DNA of 64,000 nucleotides from an uncultured Anaerolineae bacterium (GTDB taxonomy: Bacteria; Chloroflexota; Anaerolineae; Aggregatilineales; Phototrophicaceae), in the NCBI GenBank assembly GCA_937944445.1, contig CALDYP010000012.1, forward strand, positions 25,287 through 89,286, written 5' to 3'. The position numbers and the translations under genes are program-made. This document shows positions 58,897-64,000 of this stretch, one piece after another; position 1 is the stretch's first letter, and the number at the start of each line of letters is the position of its first letter. The notes below the pieces were generated by a model. It ran no database searches. It worked only from the letters and a program-made list of their open reading frames with translations, and had not been told where the DNA came from.

Positions 58897-59442
58897 ATAA
58901 CCACGAGTGAATATCGCATCAATCGAGAGATCCGCGCCCGCGAGGTTCGCCTCATCATTGAGGAAGAGAACGAACGCGGCGAAGTGAAGGCGCGCAACGT
59001 GGGCGTCGTGCCGACGCTGCAAGCGCTGCAAATGGCGCAAGACATGGGGCTTGACCTCGTCGAAGTTGCCCCTGACGCCAACCCGCCCGTTTGCAAGGCG
59101 CTCGATTACGGCAAGTTCCTTTACGAGCAGCAGCGCAAAGAGCGCAAAGCCCGCAAGAATCAAGTGGTCGTCAAGGTCAAGGAAATTCAGTTGAAACCCA
59201 AGACGGACGATCATCACTTGGGCTTCAAGATCAAAGAGGCGCGCAAGTGGCTAGAAGACGGCATGAAGGTGAAGATTCGCGTGCGCTTCCGTGGGCGCGA
59301 AATCACTCATGCACACATCGGGCGCGATCGGCTCGAAGAGATCAAGAATTTACTGAGTGACGTGGGAGTCGTCGAGCAGATGCCCAACATCGAAGGGCGC
59401 GACATGCTCATGGTGCTGGCTCCTATCGGCGAGAAGAAATAA
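58897..59442 (+). CDS. infC: Translation initiation factor IF-3, probable AUA start
   Basis: The 181-residue protein has the IF-3 N-domain (SEYRINREIRAREVRLI, MAQDMGLDLVEVAPDANPPVCKALDYGKFLYEQQRKERKARKNQ) and C-domain (KEIQLKPKTDDHHLGFKIKEARKWL, IRVRFRGREITHAHIG). IF-3 keeps 30S subunits free and checks start codons. The ATG at 58834 lies inside the promoter and cannot be used. The TTG at 58891 sits 1 base from AAAGGG. The ATA at 58897 has AAAGGG at an ideal 7 bases. Non-canonical infC starts are known to give self-regulation in other bacteria. Alternative start: 58891. Confidence 0.93.
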   Translation: MTTSEYRINREIRAREVRLIIEEENERGEVKARNVGVVPTLQALQMAQDMGLDLVEVAPDANPPVCKALDYGKFLYEQQRKERKARKNQVVVKVKEIQLKPKTDDHHLGFKIKEARKWLEDGMKVKIRVRFRGREITHAHIGRDRLEEIKNLLSDVGVVEQMPNIEGRDMLMVLAPIGEKK

Positions 59443-59456
59443 ACGGAGACGCGCAA

Positions 59457-59702
59457 GTGACCAAGCTGAAGAAGTTCAAACTCAAGACCCACAAGGCAAC
59501 CGTCAAACGGTTCCGCACGACGGGCACGGGCCTTGTGATGCGCACGCGCGGCGGCAAGAGCCACTTTCGCCGTCGCAAGAGCGGCCGCGTGAAGCGCGCC
59601 CTCGACAAGCTCACGCCTGTGTCGAACAACTCGTTCGTGCGCCGCATCAAGACCCTCGCGCCCTATCTGGGCAAGTACAAGTACAATCCGCCGTCGTCCT
59701 AA
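59457..59702 (+). CDS. rpmI: 50S ribosomal protein L35
   Basis: The 81-residue basic protein resembles L35: KLKTHKATVKRFRTTGTGLVMRTRGGKSHFRRRKSGRVKRALDKL. It is somewhat longer than the usual 64-66 residues, with an added PYLGKYKYNPPSS end. The GTG start has GGAG upstream. Position between infC and rplT is the standard order and supports the call. Confidence 0.93.
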   Translation: MTKLKKFKLKTHKATVKRFRTTGTGLVMRTRGGKSHFRRRKSGRVKRALDKLTPVSNNSFVRRIKTLAPYLGKYKYNPPSS

Positions 59703-59788
59703 GTCGGCGTTTGTAACGCATCGTTTCATCACGCTGCCTGAACGGCACAGACACGCCGCATTCGGGGGTTCAACAGGGAGTATAGAAG

Positions 59789-60151
59789 ATGTCTCGTACT
59801 AAGACCGGTTACGTCCGCAGACGTCACCACAAGAAGATCATTGGCATGATGAAAGGCCAGCGCGGCACGCGCAGCACGCTTTGGAAGCGCGCCAACGAAG
59901 CCATGCTCAAGAGCCTGTTCTACGCCTACCGCGACCGCCGCCAGAAGCGCCGCCAGTTCCGCCGCCTGTGGATCATGCGCATCAACGCTGCTGCGCGCCT
60001 GCACGGGCTGAGCTACAGCCGCTTCATCTACGGTTTGAAGCAGGCCGGCATCGAGCTGGATCGCAAAATCCTAGCCGATATTGCTGTGCGCGATGCCGAC
60101 ACGTTCCGCAAGATTGCCGCGCTGGCGCAACAGCACCAAAAGACGGCCTAG
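59789..60151 (+). CDS. rplT: 50S ribosomal protein L20
   Basis: The 120-residue protein has the L20 signature [100 protein letters not shown]. In several bacteria L20 represses its own operon; no obvious L20-binding mimic was seen in the short leader here. A terminator follows at 60169. Confidence 0.97.
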   Translation: MSRTKTGYVRRRHHKKIIGMMKGQRGTRSTLWKRANEAMLKSLFYAYRDRRQKRRQFRRLWIMRINAAARLHGLSYSRFIYGLKQAGIELDRKILADIAVRDADTFRKIAALAQQHQKTA

Positions 60152-60168
60152 CCCATCTCGCTGAACTC

Positions 60169-60197
60169 AAACACCCCGCTTAGGGGTGTTTTTTTTT
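60169..60197 (+). terminator. Terminator of infC-rpmI-rplT
   Basis: The 9-bp stem AAACACCCC/GGGGTGTTT has a 5-base loop and continues into a run of T. Confidence 0.92.
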
Positions 60198-60225
60198 AAA
60201 TTGGCTGCGTCGCAGGCAGATGAAA

Positions 60226-60250
60226 AAACCCCTCACGGGGTGAGGGGTTT
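60226..60250 (-). terminator. Terminator of the rhodopsin gene
   Basis: A 10-bp stem AAACCCCTCA/TGAGGGGTTT has a 5-base loop; on the minus strand it is followed by a T-run. It lies 25 bases past the rhodopsin stop. Confidence 0.92.
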
Positions 60251-60274
60251 GCTGGGGTTGCAGCTGGTGCGCGC

Positions 60275-61114
60275 TTACGAGGCGGCCTTGGCCACGCCCA
60301 TGTCGCTCACGAAGCCTTCTTCCTCGCTGCGGATCTGGGCGACGTAGGTCAACATCACACCGTAGATCACCTTTGAGGCAATGTCCGCGACGGTGTAGGT
60401 CAACTGGCGACCGACAATACCCGCCTCGTTGTTCAGGAAGATCGGCATGAGGTACGCGCCGGGGTAGAGCATCCAGCTCACGAAGAACAAGTACCAGATC
60501 AACTGCATGTTGTCGCCAGCGCGCTGGCTCATCGTCTTGCGGCTCTCCTGAATGACGCGGAAGATCAGGTACAGCACGTGGAAGAAGAAAGCCGTGCTGA
60601 TCGCGCCCCAGATGAAGAATGGCGTCAGGTCCGCTTGCGCCTCGTAGAACTGGCCGATGTAGCCGGTGATGATCATCATTGCGCCGCTGAAGAAGAACCA
60701 GTTGCGCAGCACTGCACGGCGCTCGCGGGTGATGTTGACGATGAACAGGATCTGGAACAGCAGCATCGGCACGTCAATCAACCAGTTGAGGTAGCGGAAG
60801 CCGTTCGAAAAGGCTTCTGCGCCCGGGGCGAGTTCGTACAGGCCCGTGCTGAAGTTGAAGGTGAAGGTTTGCGTCCACGACTGCGCTTGGAAGAACAGGA
60901 TCAAGAACGCGGAGACCATGACGACGACAGACAGCACAGATGAGATGCGATACTGCGGCGCAACCGTGCGGATCGTCAAAACGAAGTAGAACAACGCCGC
61001 CAGCATGACCGCAAACCCCAGCGTGAGGATTTGCGCCACCATGTCGAACGTCATCGGCGAGATACCTTGATTAGCGATAATCAAGTTCTCAAAGTTAATC
61101 AGACCAGTGTTCAT
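60275..61114 (-). CDS. Microbial rhodopsin, NDQ-type (light-driven sodium pump family)
   Basis: This 279-residue protein has seven membrane helices. Helix C reads RYLNWLIDVPMLLFQ, giving Arg107, Asn110, Asp114 and Gln121. This is the NDQ triad of KR2-type sodium pumps, in place of DTD/DTE of proton pumps. Helix G has DIASKVIYG with Asp244 and the retinal Lys248. The helix B Ser of the KR2 cytoplasmic gate is kept (VLSVVVMVSAF, Ser62), and GAMMIITGYIGQFYE and LYPGAYLMP are as in KR2. It should export Na+ on illumination. It has AAGGAG before its ATG, its own promoter and terminator, and no retinal gene nearby. Confidence 0.95.
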   Translation of the reverse strand: MNTGLINFENLIIANQGISPMTFDMVAQILTLGFAVMLAALFYFVLTIRTVAPQYRISSVLSVVVMVSAFLILFFQAQSWTQTFTFNFSTGLYELAPGAEAFSNGFRYLNWLIDVPMLLFQILFIVNITRERRAVLRNWFFFSGAMMIITGYIGQFYEAQADLTPFFIWGAISTAFFFHVLYLIFRVIQESRKTMSQRAGDNMQLIWYLFFVSWMLYPGAYLMPIFLNNEAGIVGRQLTYTVADIASKVIYGVMLTYVAQIRSEEEGFVSDMGVAKAAS

Positions 61115-61137
61115 TCTGCTTCTCCTTGTGCGGTGAA

Positions 61138-61166
61138 TTTATATACTTTTAAAACATTCTGAACAA
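61138..61166 (-). promoter_or_regulatory. Rhodopsin promoter
   Basis: On the minus strand TTGTTC (61161-61166) and TATAAA (61138-61143) have exactly 17-base spacing, about 24 bases before the ATG. Confidence 0.75.
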
Positions 61167-61219
61167 ATAGAATTTGTCAGTAATTCGATTATCTCTTAGT
61201 GGTTTGAGCGTAGACTAAG

Positions 61220-61234
61220 CGTTGTATAACAACG
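61220..61234. promoter_or_regulatory. Palindromic site between rhodopsin and NUDIX genes
   Basis: The perfect palindrome CGTTGTATAACAACG lies in the 200-bp AT-rich divergent region, upstream of the rhodopsin -35. It is a candidate operator. The rest of the gap holds no gene. Confidence 0.4.
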
Positions 61235-61314
61235 GGCTTAATGTAAATAATCACAAATGCAGCGTTTGTTCGTGTTTTCAAATCTAACATCAAATCTAAC
61301 AAAGGAAAATGATT

Positions 61315-61875
61315 ATGCAATTAGGGGCAAATGTGGTGATCTTCAACGCGGCGGGGCAAGTGCTGCTGACGCTGCGCGAAGACTTTGAAATTTGGTGTTT
61401 GCCGGGCGGCAGCGTCGACGCGGACGAATCCATCGCGCAGGCGGCCATCCGAGAGGTGCGCGAAGAGGTGGGGCTGGAGGTGACGCTGGAGGCGATGGTG
61501 TGCAGTTACGCCTACGTCAACAGCGCCGGGGAGGTGCTGCACGTGTTTTCCTTCCGTGCCCACGCCAACACTGTTGAGATCACCCGCCAAGCTGACGAAG
61601 TGCTGGAAGCGCGCTGGTTTGACGTAGACGCGCTGCCAGCGGCGATGGTGGTGGGGCATCGTCAGCGCGTGATCGAGGCAGCGCAGGGCGTCACAGGGCG
61701 GATGGTGTTCGAGCGGCGGCACAACCATCTGCCACACAGCATGCCGCGCGCGGAACTTTATGCCTTTCGGGATGCCACCGGCCTAAGCCGCTCAGCCTTC
61801 TACCAGCACTACTTCCCTGAGCCAGCGCCCGATGAAATTGTGATCGAAGCGCCGGGCCGCGCGCTGCCGTCTTAG
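61315..61875 (+). CDS. NUDIX hydrolase
   Basis: The 186-residue protein has the NUDIX box GGSVDADESIAQAAIREVREEVGL near residues 31-54, inside a standard fold (VVIFNAAGQVLLTLRED, VLEARWFDVDALP). NUDIX enzymes hydrolyse nucleoside diphosphates linked to another group; the substrate is not evident. A C-terminal extension of about 60 residues (YAFRDATGLSRSAFYQHYFPEPAPDE) is not part of the domain. The ATG at 61315 has AGGA 8 bases upstream; the ATG at 61309 is too close. It diverges from the rhodopsin gene. Confidence 0.9.
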   Translation: MQLGANVVIFNAAGQVLLTLREDFEIWCLPGGSVDADESIAQAAIREVREEVGLEVTLEAMVCSYAYVNSAGEVLHVFSFRAHANTVEITRQADEVLEARWFDVDALPAAMVVGHRQRVIEAAQGVTGRMVFERRHNHLPHSMPRAELYAFRDATGLSRSAFYQHYFPEPAPDEIVIEAPGRALPS

Positions 61876-62642
61876 GCGATGTGCGCTTTGCGCCCCTTGC
61901 GTTCGGGGTCGGTGAAGCGTAAGAAGAGCACCGCAACCCCTATCAACACCCCGAGCAACAGAAATGGGAGCGGCACAATCAGCAAATTGGCGACCGTCTG
62001 CAGGATGTAGGCGCGCCCTTCGTCGCCGATGGCCATGCTCACCGGCACAGGGATCTCGTCGTCGTAGAAGCAGTTCCCGAGCTGCACCGTCCTAATCTGA
62101 AGGATGCCAAGCCCCCCATCATACGTGCTCGTGATGCCGCCTGTGCTGTATCGAACAAACTGCTGGTCGGTGTTGTAGGCGCGGCAGTAGGGGATGAACA
62201 TGATCTGGTCGATGATGTCGTCTGCGAAGAAGACCAGCGGAACCCACACGGCGGCGAACCCGAACAGCACGATGAACACGGCGACCCCCACGCGGCGGAT
62301 GTTGCGCTTTTCGGCGGCGGTGCGCGGGGCCTGCCGCTGATCGACCCAACCGACAGCGTGCCGCCATGTGCTGTCGCCAGTGAGGAATTGGGTCAGCATG
62401 CGCCGCGTCGTGACAGGGCGAAGCTCTTTGTTGGTCGAGACCATCGTGATGCCGCTGGCGTCGTCTGTGTAGCGGATGGCGTAGCCGTTTTCGGGGCTGC
62501 CGTCTGCGGTCATGAAGCCTGTGCCCTCGTCCACTAGCATGATCGAGTAGGTATGCTGCGGCTCAAGCTGACGCAGCACGGCATCGAGTTCTTTCTCGGT
62601 CACATGCTCAGAGATCAGTTGATCGTCCAGATAAAGCTGCAT
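61872..62642 (-). CDS. Two-TM membrane protein of unknown function
   Basis: The 256-residue protein has a soluble N-terminal part (about 1-115) beginning MQLYLDDQLISEHVTEKELDAVLRQL. Two long hydrophobic segments lie near residues 118-140 and 215-240. Between them is an external loop with two Cys (PYCRAYN, LGNCFYDD). No family was recognised. It overlaps the NUDIX stop by 4 bases (convergent). The 67-bp gap upstream (62643-62709) is AT-rich and probably holds its promoter. Confidence 0.65.
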   Translation of the reverse strand: MQLYLDDQLISEHVTEKELDAVLRQLEPQHTYSIMLVDEGTGFMTADGSPENGYAIRYTDDASGITMVSTNKELRPVTTRRMLTQFLTGDSTWRHAVGWVDQRQAPRTAAEKRNIRRVGVAVFIVLFGFAAVWVPLVFFADDIIDQIMFIPYCRAYNTDQQFVRYSTGGITSTYDGGLGILQIRTVQLGNCFYDDEIPVPVSMAIGDEGRAYILQTVANLLIVPLPFLLLGVLIGVAVLFLRFTDPERKGRKAHIA

Positions 62643-62709
62643 GCCATCCCCCTTTTTTTCTTTAAGATAAGAAATATCATACGAAGAAATGAGGGAAGAG
62701 CAAGCGGCC

Positions 62710-63660
62710 TCAGCGCAGGTGCTCGCGGATGTGGTAGGTTGGCTTGCCTTGTGACTCGTGATAGGTGCGCATGACCATGTCAGCGATCAAGCCCGTTGAG
62801 ATCATCTGCACGCCCAGCACGACGAGCAGGATGCCGAGCAGCGTGAGCGGTCGGTCGCCGATGTCCTGCGCCAGCACGATCCGCACATAGCCCAGATAGA
62901 GCAAGATGACCGCCCCGACCCCGCCGATGGCCACCCCCAGCCCGCCGAACACGCGCAGCGGGCGGTGAAAGTAGCTCAAGAAGAAGATCACGCCGATCAA
63001 GTCGAGGAACACGCGAAAGGTGCGGCTGAGGCCGTACTTGCTCTTGCCGGCGTGGCGTGGTCGGTCGTTGACGGGGATTTCGGCCACGCGCACCCCCATC
63101 TGGCTGGCCAGCGCCGGGATGAAGCGGTGCAAGTCCCCGTAGAGGCGCACGCCCTTCGCTACCTCGCGCCGATACGCCTTGAGCGAACAGCCGTAGTCGT
63201 GCAGGTGGATGCCCGTGCTGCGGCTGATGAGCCAGTTGGCAGCCTGTGATGGGATGCGCCGCGTCAGCAGCGGTTCCTTGCGATGGACGCGCCAGCCGCT
63301 CACGATGTCGTAGCCCTCGTCCAGCTTGGCCAGCAGCGCGCCAATGTCGTTCGGGTCGTTTTGCAAGTCAGCGTCCAGCGTGATGACCACGTCGCCGCGC
63401 GCCTGCTGGAACCCCGCGGCGATGGCCGCCGTCTGGCCGAAGTTGCGCCGAAACTGGACGATCTGCCAGCGCGGATCGCGCGCGTGGATCGCTTTCAACT
63501 GCGCAAAACTGCCATCTGTGCTGCCGTCGTCGACGACGATCACTTCATAAGGCTGGCCGAGCCGTTCCAGCGCCGCGCTGAGCTGCTCATAGAGCGCCTC
63601 GACGCTGCCTTCTTCATTGTAGACGGGGATCACGATGCTAACTGCTGGGGATGAACTCAT
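62710..63660 (-). CDS. GT2 polyprenyl-phosphate glycosyltransferase (DPM/ArnC-like)
   Basis: The 316-residue protein has a GT-A domain with SIVIPVYNEEGSVEALYEQL, VIVVDDGSTDGSFAQL, the DXD-type TLDADLQNDP, and RKEPLLTRRIPSQAANWL. Two C-terminal membrane helices end it. The layout is that of DPM1/ArnC/GtrB enzymes, which charge polyprenyl phosphate with a sugar from an NDP-sugar for later use outside, for example by GT39-like proteins such as that at 23374. The ATG at 63660 is chosen on homology; GGAG lies about 10 bases upstream. Confidence 0.9.
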   Translation of the reverse strand: MSSSPAVSIVIPVYNEEGSVEALYEQLSAALERLGQPYEVIVVDDGSTDGSFAQLKAIHARDPRWQIVQFRRNFGQTAAIAAGFQQARGDVVITLDADLQNDPNDIGALLAKLDEGYDIVSGWRVHRKEPLLTRRIPSQAANWLISRSTGIHLHDYGCSLKAYRREVAKGVRLYGDLHRFIPALASQMGVRVAEIPVNDRPRHAGKSKYGLSRTFRVFLDLIGVIFFLSYFHRPLRVFGGLGVAIGGVGAVILLYLGYVRIVLAQDIGDRPLTLLGILLVVLGVQMISTGLIADMVMRTYHESQGKPTYHIREHLR

Positions 63661-63768
63661 GGTCGCTAGGCTCCGCTGGAACAAAAAAGCCCCGTCCAAG
63701 ATACGAGGCCATGCTGCTGAGGCTATTGTAACGGCACGAATGGGTGGGATCAACGGGGTTTTCTAGGC

Positions 63769-64000
63769 GGTTTAGACACACCCCCACGGACAAGGCAGGC
63801 GGACAAGGCAGGCGGACAAGGCAAGCGGACAAGGCAGGCGGACAAGGCAGGCGGACAAGGCAGGCGGACAAGGCAGGCGGACAAGGCAGGCGGACAAAGC
63901 AGGCGGACAAAGCAGGCGGACAAAGCAGGCGGACAAGGCAGGCCTTGTCCCTACAATGTCATCGGCCGACACCGACGGCGCTTGTGTTTGATTTTAGACA
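63769..64000. repeat. Composite repeat: MITE-like ends around a 12 x 13 bp tandem array
   Basis: GTTTAGACACACCCCC at 63769 and TTTTAGACA at the window end resemble MITE termini. Between them, 63788-63943 is exactly twelve 13-bp units of GGACAAGGCAGGC (variants with AAGC or AAAGC). They end in a palindrome GGACAAGGC/GCCTTGTCC (63931-63950) followed by CTAC. Open frames across the array are meaningless repeats of the unit. The right end is cut by the window. Confidence 0.8.

Noticed and set aside
63788..63943. CRISPR array or a repetitive surface protein
   Set aside because: The units are 13 bp with no spacers, so it is not CRISPR. The open frames across it only repeat the 13-mer in three frames, have no ribosome site and end in intergenic palindromes.

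Overview
The window is about 64 kb of GC-rich (mid-60s percent by eye) bacterial chromosome. It is gene-dense, with many TTG/GTG starts and many secreted or membrane proteins carrying long Thr/Pro-rich linkers. Gene content and this protein style point to a Chloroflexota bacterium, probably Anaerolineae-like. That is an inference from style and family resemblance, not from a phylogenetic marker search. The gene set includes RodZ with a TPTP tail, DUF3048, hydantoinase A/B, FabI, BioY and a multi-TM Ser/Thr kinase.

Layout. 1-9.5 kb: a Clp-N protein (cut by the window edge), a membrane AAA ATPase, a small kinase, a solitary CheR-TPR methyltransferase, a secreted two-gene unit ending in a cytochrome c domain, a DtxR-type regulator, DUF423 and Hsp20. 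9.6-21 kb: HyuA/HyuB, a 1296-residue membrane Ser/Thr kinase, a dead trypsin-like protein coupled to a YbjN-like protein, and GlgX. 21-33 kb: an eight-gene leftward cluster with four paralogous clan-A glycoside-hydrolase-like proteins (one fused to a GH18-like domain), a CopD-like protein, a GT39-like membrane protein, RNase Z and a GT4 glycosyltransferase. 33-44 kb: enoyl-CoA hydratase, methyltransferase, lipoprotein, DUF3048, RimO, an SGNH protein, RodZ and L9, with three two-gene toxin-antitoxin-like modules placed just behind rimO and rodZ. 44-58.6 kb: MurJ, BioY, a hydroxyacid dehydrogenase, FabI, tRNA-Ser(CGA), LOG, DUF1684, a DICT-cyclase, Dps, an SDR, XseAB, a GH13 glucosidase and MalQ. 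58.7-64 kb: infC-rpmI-rplT, a monocistronic microbial rhodopsin with the NDQ motif of light-driven sodium pumps, NUDIX, a membrane protein and a GT2.

Two results stand out. First, the rhodopsin at 60275-61114 has the KR2-type NDQ signature, with its own promoter and terminator. Second, each of three toxin-antitoxin-like modules (DUF433/DUF5615, MntA/HepT, DUF4160/DUF2442) is bounded by a duplicated copy of the 3' end of the gene in front of it. There is one extra copy of the rimO tail, and there are two stacked extra copies of the rodZ tail. This is what integration of small tail-bearing units at gene 3' ends would leave, and I know of no named element class that does it.

The intergenic DNA is full of repeats. 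They include a MITE-like element with terminal inverted repeats, a long interspersed repeat that carries a Shine-Dalgarno plus GTG and is fused to two signal peptides, a family of 18-28 bp palindromes, and two tandem arrays (12 x 13 bp and 4 x 22 bp) that look like local expansions of those repeats. Starch and glycogen enzymes (GlgX, GH13 glucosidase, MalQ) suggest alpha-glucan storage and use. No retinal or carotenoid gene lies in the window.
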